DNA of 64,000 nt from Sorghum bicolor (Eukaryota > Streptophyta > Magnoliopsida > Poales > Poaceae): assembly GCF_000003195.3 (NCBI RefSeq), contig NC_012873.2, positions 65,481,615 to 65,545,614 of the forward strand, read 5' to 3'. This document shows, one piece after another, positions 48,635 through 61,490 of this stretch (position 1 is its first letter; every line of letters starts with the position of its first letter). The translations under genes were made by a program, and so were the position numbers. Below the pieces are notes generated by a model. That model was not told the origin of the DNA, made no database searches, and saw only the letters and a list, made by a program, of their open reading frames with translations.

Positions 48635-50497
48635 TCACTCTCGCAGCATCCGCTTCACCATCTGCAGCGTCGGCGCGAACCTGGTGGTGTTGAGCCGGAT
48701 GCTCTGCTCCCACCAGTAGAACTTGGCGTTGCTGCCGTTCCTGTAGAACACGTCGGGGTCGGCCATCACCGGGTGGTCCTTGCCGTACCTCTCGTACAGC
48801 GTGCTCTCCTCGGCGGCGATGCTGTAGGCGACGTGCCGGAGCCCCATGTGCGCCGCCGGGGCGCCGAAGAACCCTTCCCCGTAGGGCTCCATCTTCCCCC
48901 ACGGGATCACCTGCACCACCACGGCGCCCGCGCGCAGGAACACCATGTTGGTCAGCCCGGCGCCGTGCGCGCCCACGAGCACGTCGCACGCGTCCACCTC
49001 GCGCGCCACCGCGCCCACGCTTCCCCAGGACGCCGTCTCATCCATGCGCGCCACCTCGAAGCCCGCGCGCTCGATCGCGTCCACGATCGCGCCCTCGTTC
49101 ACGAACCGCCGCGTGCGTCCCCGGAGGACGAGCATGAGCCGCGGCCTCGTTCCGCCGCCGCCAGATTTGCACGGTAGCGCTGCGGCGGGCGGCGGCGGCA
49201 GGGAGTAGGCGGCACGGACGAACTCGCGGAAGGCGAGCATGTCGTACCCGTTCGGGGCGCGCGCCGCGTCGATGTCGAAGTCGCGGTGGCCGCGGAGGCC
49301 GACGACGACGTGGTGGTAGCACCGCACGACGTCACCGTCGGCGTCGAGGTCGACCACGTCGTACCGCGAGAGCGCGCGGAGGACGCGGTCGTACTTGCCG
49401 AGGAACCAGGCCTGGCCACCGGCGCCGGTGGCGAGGAGGTCGACGTCGCCCCCGAAGGCCCGCGCCGTCGTGAAGAGCGGCACCAGCACGTCGCTGAAGG
49501 CGTGCCAGTAGTTGGACGTGAGGCCGCCGAGCGCGAACACCACGGCCGGCACGTCCCGGCGCACCGTGCAGCCGGGCGCCTCGTGGAGGCTGGACGCGTC
49601 CAGGGACCGGACGATCACCTCACGGACGCCGACGATCTTGCGGGACTGAGAGCGGATGCTCCAGGTGGCCGCCGCCGCGGTAGCGAGCTGCTGCGGCGGC
49701 GGGATGAAGTAGACCACCGACTTGTCGGCGCCACTCGCCGTGCGCGCGTCGCCCCACATCTCGCAGCCGTCGTAGCGCCGGTCGGAGAGGTCGCAGATCG
49801 GCTCCAGAGGAGGATGCACAGGCGCAACAGAGGTCGCCGTCGCCGTCGCTGTCGCCGGTGCAATTTCTTCACCTGCAAACGGAGAATACAGAAAGCTGAG
49901 AAATTTAGCTGTAATAATGCCTAGGAATCTGAACTTTCAGGGGAGACGCGCATATGAAGAATGAACCAGTGATTTTTTTCGGAGAACTCGTGGCATTCTT
50001 TTTCTGGGTCTGCTCTGTGAATACCGGAGGTTCTGCTGTTCTATTGGCTGCAAAATGTTCAGCAAAAATTTGCCAGCGATGGCGATCGATCTTTAGAATG
50101 GTGAATTCGGAAGAAACGAATAACGACACTTGTGTGCGGTGTCATGCATGATGAACTCGACTGGACTGCAAGGTAGCTCACCTAGCGGTGGCAGTTCATG
50201 ACCACTCGTCTCCTCCCCCGGCGCCGGCGAACCTGCACCGCCGTCTCCCGACGAGCCCCGCAAGAGAGCTAGCTTCGACGATAACGCAGAACAAGTCCGT
50301 GACCGTGAGTGAGAACGAAACCGTAAGTTTGGCACGTATAATTCGTATAAGACCGGCTCACCGTTTGTGCCCCGGACTGCGAACTGCGTCGGCACGGAGA
50401 GAAAGATCACCGCCGCGACAAAGAGGCCGGCGAGCAGCGCGACGGCGAGTTTGCTCTCCGCGAGCGCCGGCCATAACTTGTTTAGGGTCTTCTTCAT
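48635..50497 (-). CDS. GT61-family (DUF563) glycosyltransferase, probable xylan side-chain transferase
   Basis: Exon 1 50497-50182, intron, exon 2 49872-48635; 517 aa. Start is the first ATG (MKKTLNKLWPALAESK); the open frame above it has only GTG and lies too near the TATA box. A single transmembrane anchor (about residues 17-36) predicts a type II Golgi protein. The lumenal domain has GT61 hallmarks: ICDLSDRRYDGCEMWGDAR, GGLTSNYWHAFSDVLVPLF, RPRLMLVLRGRTRRF.NEG, GAHGAGLTNMVFLRAGAVV, QVIPWG. Grass members add arabinose or xylose to xylan; which sugar this one uses cannot be read from sequence. A 93-nt in-frame segment (about 50269-50361, bounded by GTGAGC and TAG) may be an intron, giving 486 aa. 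Confidence 0.87.
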
Positions 50498-50561
50498 TTG
50501 GATTGGACCCGGCAGTTGGCAAGAGCAGTAGTAATCCAGCCAGGACACTCCCGTTTGTCCC

Positions 50562-50569
50562 CTTTATAG
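50562..50569 (-). promoter_or_regulatory. TATA box of the GT61 gene
   Basis: CTATAAAG on the minus strand, 65 bp upstream of the ATG at 50497. It touches the left end of a MITE (50569). Confidence 0.65.
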
Positions 50570-50808
50570 GGCCTGTTTGGCACAGTGTGATTTTTTTTTG
50601 TTTTACCAAACCCTCATTTTCAAAACAACTTCACATGTAAAACTGTTTTTTTTTCTCTTATAAAAGTTGAGATGAAACTGAAAATAGTAGTTTATCCTAG
50701 CTCTCTTTCTCTCATAAGCTATTGATGAAGTTATTTTGCCAAACACTTTCAAAAACAGCGCAACTTCACCTTAAAAAAAAACTACTAGTGAAGCTGCCAA
50801 ACAGTTCC
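50569..50808. mobile_element. Tourist-like MITE in the GT61 promoter
   Basis: Left GGGCCTGTTTGGCA and right TGCCAAACAGTTCC are inverted; subterminal matches also occur (AACTTCAC/GTGAAG). About 240 bp. A clear target duplication is not visible. Confidence 0.7.
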
Positions 50809-52749
50809 AAAGAAGCCGCTTTTGGCTTCACGGAATTCTGCGTTCCATGACTCTCAGACACCCCATGGAATTCTCTCACACCCCCCATTGAATTCTGCAT
50901 CAGGTCTTCAGCTTCAGGTCATGGCTACAGGAACGCGGAAGCCATTTTACATATCTGAGGCAATACGACATGGTTCTGTGTTGCGGTACACGTCCTGCTT
51001 TCGATCGTTTGGACGGCTCCACACATACGTTTTTAGTAGGTTGCTTGCTCGAAATTGGTTCCTATTTGGGGGCAGAGGTAGGGGTACAATAAATGGTGAC
51101 TCTGCATTGCCTGTGGAATGCGAGTATGGCTGCTGGATGTGGCAGGGTAGAAATTAGACTTCAGTTCCGGGGAGAGTAAAGGATTGGTATCGGACAGGCA
51201 AATTCATCCATTTCTTCTTTGTGTGCATTTCAGATGTCGGGTGGTCTACAGGTTACGCTCGGACATTTCGCTACCTGATCAGGTTGAAAAGGGACAAGGG
51301 ACAAACGGACCCTCTCAGAGACATCATTGACTCCAGCGTCACGGCCAGGCTCACTTGATAACACAAGCTGCTCTGCTAATCGACCGCTCAATACGAGTCG
51401 ACTGTGTGCACACTGCTAATTTGTTTTACCCCCCTCAGCTGCTACAGTTTTACCCCCCGACGGGGTATAACTTTCGCTGAGACTGACAGAGATGATTCGA
51501 CAGAGGATAAGACATTAAAACCAGCTATGCCTCTTTTCATTTGAAGCTGGTGAGATAACTGTGCAGAGAAACTAATCCTGAACATTAGGCAGTTTTTAAG
51601 GGGGAGTGCACACTCCCCACGATCGAAGGAAAAACGCAAATTCGCTCCCACTGTTTTAGTATAATTACAAGGGGTGTCAACTGGACATTCCACACTTCTG
51701 TTGTGCAGCTTCCTCCTCCCTGCAGATCGTTAGATATTTCTGAGTTTCTCTCCTAGTCCTGCCCAAGTGAAACCAGGGCAGAAGTTAGGCCCAAATTACA
51801 GCAAAATTAACTACAATCAGCTGACTTATCTAAAAAACAATGGATAAATCATGAATGGATACATTGCAATGCATTATTAATTTTGTTTACGCATAATGGG
51901 AATAAATAACAATATTTTTTTGCAAAACAACATGGCACTTGACGCCGTATCTTTTAATAGGAAACACAAAACCAAATGCATCCTGATCCCTTATTTGCGA
52001 AATAAGATACCATGTGATACCACACCTTTTAAGAAAGAAAAAACAATGCAATGAAACATGGAAGAGAGCAAGGTTCTGTTGAAGCTCAATTTCCTTTCTA
52101 AAGGATTACTTGTCATACCCGTTGGATTGATCAGCCAGATTTTCTCAGCCCCTTCTAATCCTCTTAATCTGACTGTCCATCTCAATGCCACACCCGACTC
52201 CCTCACCCTCCCGAGGCCATCACAATTTCATGCTGTCAAATCCACTATCAGCTGACCCATCTTCAACAAGAACACCCGTCAATTGCCCCTAGACACTGGA
52301 CAGCGCTCACATTGCCTTGACACCACCAACTTTACCAAGCCAGCCTCCCTCTCTCAGGTGATCTCCAAACATGCCTGAATTAGGAACGTCCTCACCCCCA
52401 GTGCTAAATCCCCAAACCAAAACCAAAACCCAAATCAAAACATGACCCTGAGATTTGCAAGATCCAATTCACCTTAGATCTTACCAAATCTGAAACAATG
52501 AACCACAGTTCAAAGTTCAAACAGCATTGCAAGTCGTATTTATCTGCCAAAAAATACCTACCTTAAAAGTTAGGCAATGATGGCGAGCTTCTTAGTCCCA
52601 TCCAACAGGGAAAAATATGGGTCAGGACTAAGGAGGTACCTGAAGAAATTAATATTGCAATGAAAATAACAATGGATTCATTGCCTACTACAGAAGAAAG
52701 ATCAAATAAAAACTAGGTTACTGGGAAGAGTCTTACCCAGATTTTCTTT
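50809..52749. other. Intergenic and NOT2 3' flank
   Basis: No gene recognised. The open frame near 50822-51157 has no family features. 52300-52749 is the 3' UTR side of NOT2. Confidence 0.35.
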
Positions 52750-55700
52750 TCATCTAACGTTTTGTGCTATTGAAGGCAGGGCTGGCCTTTTCTCTACCAG
52801 CTCATAGTGGAGAACAAAGTTGTCCTGCAGTAAACACAGGATAATGTAACTTTCAAGTGTACAAGAGATTTCACATATTTTTTCCGGTATATAAGTCAAC
52901 AGGACCAAACCTTACGGACTGAATCCCAGATCTCTGGGTCAAAGCAAAGGTAAGATCCACGTTCATAGAGGTGTGTTTTGACTAGAGGTTCCACATTTGC
53001 AGTTCTTGTGAACCATAAGCGCACTTCTTTATGGTAAAACCATCCCCGATTATACCTGAGAAGACAAAACCAAATACACTATATGGTTTATTAAGGGTAA
53101 TATACATAAAGAAAAAAAATAAAAAACCAGTTTAATCTCTGTTTGGTTTAGCTGAGCTGCACTAGGTTGTCAAGTGTGGTACATGTGAAAAGGTAGCTTT
53201 TGACAAAGATACTATTGCTGTCATTCAATAGTAAACAGAATGAAAGAGAATTCATGGCAATATCTTGAAAATGGCTAAGCCTAGAAGAAGACTCAAGGGA
53301 CGCGCAGCAATGCGACACAAACACTTGTCGAAGTTAGCAAACTACCAAAAAACAAATATTGTAATGGACTGAAGCTTGATTAACTGAAATGAGAAGTAAA
53401 GAGTAAATTTGAAAACACTTGTGGTCAGGTAGTCTAGCTGCTTAGAGCAACTCCAAGAGCTTGGCTAAAATTAATAGTCAAACTCCATTGTTTATCCATT
53501 TTGTAAAATAGAAAACTGCTTAAAAAAGAAGAAATTTACAACAGTCTTGCTATTTTACAAAATCAGATAGCTAGTGTCAGTGGTTGGCTATATATGACCA
53601 CCGAAAATCAAGTGTTAGCCAACTTTCTATTTTACAAAACCAGATAGCATATCTGTTGGAACCTACTTTTTGCTATGCAAATTCTAAAATGGCCTCCACA
53701 ACAAGAATAGCCAAGTTGTTGGAGTTGCTCTTAGAGCACTGGTTCAAGGCTTTACTGACCCAAACAACAATCCATGCATAGGTCCCTAGTGTGTAGAAGT
53801 AACACAAAAGCTCGGCTGGTTCAACATTCACTGAATTAGGTTCATATATGCAGGTTACATTTGCTTCTAATAAGTGGAAACTGGCATCATTAACCCATCA
53901 TTAGGCTGGCAGCTGGTTTATGAACAAGTTTTACAGCATTAACAAGGATATTAATCTTTGCCATGGATATTGCTGATATGCGATCGTAACACTTAATACA
54001 GTACTAAAAAAAGTCTAGAAACATTAAAAAGCAAGGAGCATGTAAATTCAGATAAATACAGCACCAAGATATGCTAAAGAAATGGCCTCAATGTACTCAC
54101 AGTTCATTGGCAGCATACAGCTGAGCTTCATCCTTTGGCATGCTGCAAGAAGAAAAATATAATCAGATTAAACTATGGTGAGTAAATGACAAGCCTAATT
54201 AAGTAAAATATTATGGTAGAGCTGTGGAAGTACCTATAGAAGATGTAAAATAGTATTAGTATGTGAAACTTCTGAAAAAGTAAGGGCTGCAACAAGACAG
54301 AATTTGTTAAAATGTAATATGAAACAGACACATCAAGTTAAATTCTGGTAGTTATCTCAGATAATGTGGTTTTAAAAATCTCATTATCGAAAGTAGCCTA
54401 CAGTTACGGGGTGCTTACCTGTAGCGGTGGAGTTTGCTCAGAGAAGTAACAAGCTGGAATATGAAAATCAGTATCTCCTTTTGCTGGGTCATTCGACCAG
54501 GGAGAGCCAAATGTCTTGTATAGATTATCTGGTGAGTTCAAGTTCAAACCCAATGTTGTCAGATCTATTCCTAAAGCAAGAGATGCTAAATCAGCATCAT
54601 TCATTCTTATAACTCCCAGCAATCCTAACAAGCCATATGGATCAGGTGGTGTCGGTCCCGCCTGAATCTTTTGAATCTGATCCCGATATGAATGTGCAGC
54701 AGAAGACATCTGCTGAAACCTGAAATGATTTTGAGGCTGCGGCTGCTGGTATTGCGGCAGAAATTGATCATATGATCCCAAACTAGAAGTTTGACTGGGT
54801 GGTCTCAGTAAAATATTGTGGGATCCAGCATTCTGGACCTGATAGAACATAATTGAGATTACTACCATCGTTCAATCAAAGGGGCAATTTAAACATCAAA
54901 GTGATACATCCCTCTGGAAAGATTAATTGGATGGTTGTTTTGGGAAAATCATGGGGTACTTACTGACTTAGCACCTTGCTGGTGTTGTTGACGATTAGGT
55001 AGGTAGCTACTTCCTAAGTTAAAGCCTGACCTTGCCATCTGTGTATGTGTGCATATTATGTCAAAAAAAAAGACAACGACTCAAGGGGATGATTATTCAA
55101 ACTACAGAAAATTAACTCACAGGATACTGCTGCGATTGCATTACAGGTACATTCTCGTGGAGTTGTTCCTTATGATGCAACTCCATAGTATTATAATCTG
55201 AAGGGTTACCTGATTACAAAAAAGATTATTAAACTTTCCAAGTTGTTAAAATTGAGTTAGCAAGAATAAATGCATTAACTAGTGAAATGTCCATAAAGAG
55301 AATGTCAAGCATCAATAAAACATAAGATATATTCTATTTTTTTGTGTGGGTTTATGAAGGAGTGATACTCCAATCCAATGAGGAAAGAATCAGTTCTAAA
55401 GGCAGGTAAAAGGATAACAATGATTCAAGATTTGTAACACAACTCAGGAAAAAAATTGACCTCTTTATAGAAAAATGATTCAGCAGCGAAGATTAGACGC
55501 AATTCATCCAAGGGCAACGCTAGTTTTTCCTTTGTAAAGAAGGAAAAAGGATGTAATAATTGGGTCAAAAGCATGACCTTATTGCAAAACTTTGTTTCCT
55601 ATTGCAACCTTTGTTTCATTTTGGTGCATCACAAAAGACGCAAGAAACGAACAGGGATGTGAAGCTTCATACAGTACAGTGCTCAGGGTATGCATGTCCA

Positions 55701-56408
55701 GCCAAAAGGGTCGCAAAATCGTACCTCAGTAGCAATTGCATCTCATAATTAGGAGGTTCTTTTGATCTATTTTGGTTGAAATGGTCAGGTCCCATGAGAA
55801 ATCCTAAGGGCTTGAAAGTCTCTGGATGATTCAGGTGATACCTCATAAAGGCTGATTTACCTTCCATGTCTTATATGGATTGTAGTAGTGTACTTGTGTT
55901 ATTTCCATGTACAAGCACAACATGACAAGATCATACGAAAATCCTCTGTACGAATTGTTGAAAGATGATCCCACAAAATCAATAGGGGAAAAACTCAAGG
56001 GCTGTGTGCTCAGTTTTGGTTTTGGTTACTAGAATGCTGACAGAAGGATAACAGGCTGGTTGACCATGTTTGCACAAGCATGCAAGTTACAATTGGACCT
56101 TTTGTTTATGTTACGAATCTCACCTATTACAAAAAAAAAACTATTAACCAAGATATTTCATTGAGAAGAAATCTCAACCACAGGGTCAAGAAAAGGCCAC
56201 AAACCGTGGCTATTGAATAGCACAGAGAGTGGCCCTTTTTGTGAGAAAAGAGAGTCGAACTCCCGACCTGTAGGTCACACAACAGCTCCCTAACCACCAC
56301 GCTATGTGCACATTTTCCGATTCTCCCCTTATCGACCATCTAATAATGGTCCATGATAATTCTAGTTGGCCAGTGGTTTCCCAATATTGTCCCTTCATTC
56401 CTTAAAAA

Positions 56409-56443
<35 letters not shown>

Positions 56444-59400
56444 GCTCCGATATGGTACAGGGCCAGGTCTTTATTATTGTTGTGGGGCCTTTTTGTTACT
56501 TTGAATACCACTTTTGTTGTCGGTCATCAAAGAGTTAGAAGATGGATAACACATCCAAAAGACAAGATTTTTACCTAGATAGATTCTTCTCTCTATCACC
56601 TCTTCCCATCTTTGGCCTAGTCATAGTCATACTCACACAATTAGCAGCCTAGGAATGGGAACATGGCCCACGTTCCTGTTCCCATGTTCCACGTTCCGGG
56701 AATGTCGCACAAAACAGGGTCAAAGGCATCGTCCTCGACCGAGGAATGTCGCCCAACCGGGTATGCGGGGTCATTTTCGACCGTTGCGTAAAAAACTCTC
56801 CCAAATAGCGTACCACGTTCATCGACTCCATTCCTCAACCCCATTGACACAGGAACTTTGTGGCTATGGGCCAGTCTAAAAGTGTGGCTATGGGCCTAGT
56901 CTAAAAGTGTATACACCGCGTTGGATATCAATAACAATAACCACCACAAATATAGCCAAGGCTTAGGATGATTAGACGATCCATCTATAACTCCATCATG
57001 TCCTATGGGTATGATCTGTGTTGGCCTTCTGGATCTTTGTTGCCAATATCCAATGTAGCAAGGAAGATCACTTTATAAGAGTGGCAAGATGACGAGTTCG
57101 CCGTTAAGAACTGTTCACATCATGTTATACCTTTGGCAGGTTTGCAAATGCTCATCTGGATACTAGTCGTGTATTTCTACTTGATGCTCTGATTGTCAAA
57201 GATGGGACAGTATATGCTACTCCCTCCATTCCAAATTATAAGACATTCTGGATTTTCTAGATACATTAGTTTAACTATGTATCTAGACATAGTGTATATC
57301 TAAGTGCACAGCAAAAGTTATATATCTAGAAAAACTAAAACATCATATAGTATGGAATGGAGGGAGTACAAGAGAATCTAACGATAGGGCCTTACTGTTG
57401 CCAAGGAAAAGACCAATTGCAGCAAGATAGACAAAAATATTTCACATTAAACCTATGAAAGTGAAATAACCTCTGATTAACTTGAGGAAAAGATAAATAG
57501 TAAATTGAAAGATGGAGCTCACAACACAAGCCAGGGTCATACTGTTGAAAACTAAACACAAATGCTAAGCTCAAGTACTCAACAAATACAGAGTAACAAG
57601 GGCCAGTTTATAACAACTGTAGAAGATACATAACTGGTATTGGAAGGTCAAGGTCATATATAGTAACAGTGTAACACAATCAAACAGATCAGGCACCACA
57701 GATGGCAAAATGAGGAAACCCCACTAATTCAACTGACAATTTATAGTAACAAATTTGACTGGAACAACCTTTATACCCAGGCAAAGCTGGGAAGTCTTCA
57801 TTTTGAATGCTGAATTCCTGGTTTTGTTGCACAATGGTGTTAACACCAACTCCTTGCTTGCGCAGTGACCCTGCAATTTAAAGAAATTATCAAAATCAAT
57901 ATCCAAATAATAATTAAGAAATATATTAGTTTCCAGTGCTCTTACCATATTGTCCTTGTGGACCACCAGCAGAATTAGGCCGACCAGACAATTGGGGAAA
58001 ATCATTTATGTCAAATGGAGCAGTGTCACTGGGATCATGCAACATCCCCATAGAACTAAGAGAATTATTTCCTGCTTGAATTTGGTTCTGTGATAATGAA
58101 CCTCCAGATGTTGGATATGAACTCCCAAGCATATTTATCAACTGAGGAGATGCTGGTTTCAGAGATTAAAAAAGGTTGGATGAGACATGAACTCTGATAA
58201 ACAGATAAGTAATAAACAGCACACTTCTTAATAACCATTAAAATTTTTGGAGACTTGTTTCACAATTATTATACAAATAAAAAATGTACAAGCTTATATC
58301 AGGATCAGGTACTATTATGCTATATACATCTGGGATCATGAGTTGAACCACATTACATGAGAAAGAGAAAACAGGAAATGTTAAGAACTTGGTATAACTG
58401 GGGAATCTTTCATGAGGTGCTACTTTCCTGTCTCACTCACAATTACACAAACTCGCTTGCAATTTACTCTCTAGCACTACCTATTCCCATAAAGCAAAAA
58501 TAGCAATACATACATACTGATTCAACAGGCTACGAAAGATAAGACATTATATGGGGGCAGTGGGCCGCTTGTTTCTCATTGCCAAATTTTAATGCCAAGA
58601 AAAAGTTGAAAGGTGGGTGTTCAGCTTGAACCTTGGAGCAAGAAATGAAGCAAGTGGACAACCAACGTATTGAACATGTTAAAGAGTTGAGGCTACAACT
58701 GACTAGAAACAAGCCAGCCAACCATGAAACATGGAGTCCAGTTAAATCTATTAAAAAAATATAACATTTCACTTGTTTATGGGTACACGTAATCAATTAC
58801 CTTGTTGATGAAGCAAGCCATTCATCATTCGACTGGATCCTTGCACATTCAGACTACCACTCCCAGCATTACCACTCAGATTCATCCGTGATGCAATACT
58901 TGGCACGGACAAACCACCAGTGCTTATATTTCTTCCAATACTGCTTCCACTTACAATATTTCCTACAGAACTTGTGATCCGTGGACCCGAGTTTCCTAAA
59001 GATGGAGATACTGATATCCCAGGAACAGAATTGCGACTACCACCGGATAAGCCTTGGATGTTACCACCAATATTCATGCTGCTACTAAATGCCGGACCTC
59101 CGCCAAAATTCATCCCTCTACCACTGACACCTGAATGTGCATGAGGAATCTGCAAAGGGACCACACAATAAATCATCTTGCTCCACATGGATGCACAGAG
59201 AAACAGACATTTCAACTAATAAAAATTGATCCTCGGATCCCATAAGCCATAAAAGTGAACATGTATGCTTAGCACCAAATAAGAAAATGAATTGCAATAT
59301 ATATGAAAAAAGATGAGCATTAGAACCTGAGACATGGCAACCGGAAGGTTGTTTGAAGGGAATCTCCCAGGAATGCTACCTCCAGGTTGTTGAACCCCAG

Positions 59401-60282
59401 AGGACGGAAAGCCACTCATGGCAGCATTCCTTTGTGCAAGTGATCCAGGCATATTTGGAAGGTTGTAACTTCCATGAGTGTTATGCAAGCCTTTGAAAAT
59501 ATCAGGAAAAGAAACCTTACTTAATGCTCGTCATATGTAGTATAAATGGACTAACCAAAGTTTTCTGTATTACATATATGCTCACCAGAATGATGGAAAC
59601 CTGGAATTGATCCAGATTGACCCGAAAAGGATGCTGTAAATGGCCTTCCAGCTGAGTCTGGAAGATTTGATGCTGAACTATTAAGGTTTGACTGCCAAGG
59701 AAAGAAAAAATGAGTTAATAAAAAAATAAACATAATATTGAGTTAAGCCAACCATATTGAGATAAGCAGGTCACTAAAGAAGTTTGAGTAGGATATAGTC
59801 ATCAAAGAGTTCAAGATGAAATACCCATTTGTTTGGAAAAAAAAATAGGAGTGTAAACAAACAAGCAAATGACCTACCAGATCACGACGTAACAATACCT
59901 CTGCTCTGATTTACCTGTTGATAGTCTCACAGTGCACAAATTTGACTATCACCTAATACAAGTACCGTATATAAAACATTAAAAATATCGCTGTCTCACG
60001 TGCACAAATTTGACTATCACCTAATATAACTACTGTAGATCGAACCTTTAAAATATTGTTGTGACACAATGAAGTACTTTTGATGATGATTCCATTCATA
60101 TAACTCTTGCCTGATATCTCTAAGAAGATTTGCCTGGTGATGATTGAAGTTATATAAAAGTTGACTTTCATTCAAGAATATCATCCATTCCGGACCCAAT
60201 GTAGTAAAAAAAATAGAAAGAACATGAATACATAATGATAGCAAGAAATCCTGCAAGTACGTACATTCAGCAAGCCCGACAT
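52750..60282 (-). CDS. NOT2: CCR4-NOT complex subunit 2 (NOT2/VIP2)
   Basis: Thirteen coding exons in transcript order: 60282-60265, 59691-59586, 59490-59327, 59149-58801, 58152-57946, 57870-57769, 55209-55121, 55038-54964, 54838-54419, 54286-54234, 54142-54101, 53055-52911, 52824-52750. All join in frame; 614 aa. Starts MSGLLN. The N-terminal 370 residues are Gly/Ser/Asn/Gln-rich and disordered (SNLNSSASNLPDSAG, PSQLINMLG-like, FSIQNEDFPALPGYKG). The C-terminal NOT2/3/5 domain includes PPDPYGLLGLLGVIRMNDAD, SPDNLYKTFGSPWSNDPAKG, PLLFQKFHILILFYIFYSMP, YNRGWFYHKEVRLWFTR, DNFVLHYELVEKRPALPS. It binds NOT1 and NOT3 in the deadenylase complex; in plants VIP2 also aids Pol II transcription and small-RNA biogenesis. 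The 5' leader is spliced: a leader exon near 61279-61490 and one ending at the ATG (acceptor near 60366). Confidence 0.94.
53445..53730. mobile_element. MITE with GAGCAACTCC ends, copy 2, in a NOT2 intron
   Basis: GAGCAACTCCAAGAG to TTGTTGGAGTTGCTC, with TTA on both sides (53442-53444, 53731-53733). Aligns over its length with 35731-36006. Confidence 0.85.
56129..56340 (-). mobile_element. SINE, tRNA-derived, in a NOT2 intron
   Basis: On the minus strand an A-box-like TAGCGTGGTGGTTAGG and a B-box-like GGGAGTTCGACTC lie about 30 nt apart. They are followed by a non-tRNA body (GGCCACTCTCTGTGC, ATAGCCACGGTTTGTGGCC) and a terminal T-tract (complement of A10 at 56131-56140). This layout with a T-rich 3' end is like grass Au/p-SINE elements. 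Exact ends and target duplication are uncertain. Confidence 0.6.
56415..56444. repeat. G30 homopolymer in a NOT2 intron
   Basis: Thirty consecutive G on the plus strand (C30 in the transcript), preceded by an A-tract. Confidence 0.9.
56859..56907. repeat. 24-bp tandem duplication
   Basis: TGTGGCTATGGGCCAGTCTA and continuing AAAG, repeated once with one extra T in GGGCCTAGT. Confidence 0.85.
57220..57366. mobile_element. Stowaway-like MITE in a NOT2 intron
   Basis: CTCCCTCCATTCCAAATTAT to ATAGTATGGAATGGAGGGAG, TA on both sides; 147 bp with self-complementary middle (ATGTATCTAGACATAG). Confidence 0.88.
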
Positions 60283-61278
60283 TTTGAAGACACCAAAAGA
60301 ATCGAAGACTCAAGGGCAAATGAAGATTATCCACAGAAAATGCATGATGCAGCAAACCCTTCCAACCTGAAACAGAAAGAGGATATAAATTTATAAGTAG
60401 TCAGTACAGTAAGGGAATCCTTTGAACATGGAAAATACCTTATATTGAACCAATGTGAACAACATATAACAAGTACAGCAATGAAACTGAAAATGACAGA
60501 CACTAAATTCAAGTTTGTCCCTAGATCAGTTGGTTTTTACATATCTGTCATTCAGTTGAAACGCCATGACAAAAACAAAGCTGTTAAGTCCCTGGCAAAT
60601 TGGGGAAGGCTGAGATGAAAACCATCGCAAACCATCAACAAAAGGGAAAGTCATACAAAATATAAAAGGATCATTTGAAACGACTGGAAAGAGAAAGCTA
60701 TAAGAAAATCATTCGCAAACTAAATAACTACAATTATCACAATAACTGCAGAAATTTTGAACACTAAAAGATTGGTCAGGCCAACCTTCCAATACAAAGC
60801 AGACCATGTGCCAGCACAATATGAAAACAAGCCGATTTTTTCTAAACATCTCGAAACATGTAGAAGGATTATTTGTGCCATAAACCACTGAGTTACTGGG
60901 TTAGACTAGTGCATTCCAGAATAACCTGATCAGCGCAGAACATGACAGCAGCAACATTGCATATGAGAGCTGACACTGAAACTGCTGAACCATAGAATAT
61001 AATCCCACACACTCAATCGTTCTCCGCAGGTACGAGCACAAAAATCACAAATCTCTGCAGGTACGAGCAAGGAAGGGAAAAAAATAGCAAAGAAGGAAAA
61101 ATTCCGGCGAACATATAACACGATCCCACTCCACATCGGCAATCGCCGGATGGACGAACAGAAACACACGTAGAAACGGATCGAAGGACGCAAAAGGCCG
61201 GCAAGGGAGTCGGATGGGAGCGGAATCGCGATATGTCTCGTGGAATTAGGGCAAACCGGCGCACGAGGCATGCTTACC

Positions 61279-61490
61279 GAGGGGAGGCCGCGCCTGTCAC
61301 GCGGGAGGCGGAGATGATCGGGTTCGGCGGCGGCAGCGGCGGTGGAGGACGCGCTCGGCGGATCCAGGGGGAGGTGGAGAGCTTCGCGACTCGCGAGAGG
61401 ACGAGACGCGGTGCGTCTGGCCGTCGGCGACGGCGAGAGGAATCGAAACTGAGAGAGACGACGGGGAGGGGGAGGGGGAGCGGAGGGGAG
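61279..61490 (-). promoter_or_regulatory. Presumed first (non-coding) exon and promoter region of NOT2
   Basis: GC-rich block (GAG- and GGAGGG-rich) ending at a donor (CG|GTAAGC, 61278). It fits a spliced leader joined to the acceptor near 60366. Transcription start is not defined. Confidence 0.5.

Noticed and set aside
49286..49924. Plus-strand frame of 212 codons over the GT61 exon
   Set aside because: Antisense shadow of a GC-rich glycosyltransferase exon with clear family motifs on the minus strand.
50498..50548. Upstream extension of the GT61 protein by 17 residues
   Set aside because: It starts with GTG, not ATG, and would begin 14 bp from the TATA box, before any plausible transcription start.
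50822..51157. Plus-strand frame of 111 codons upstream of GT61
   Set aside because: No domain or homology that I recognise, and it begins next to a MITE.
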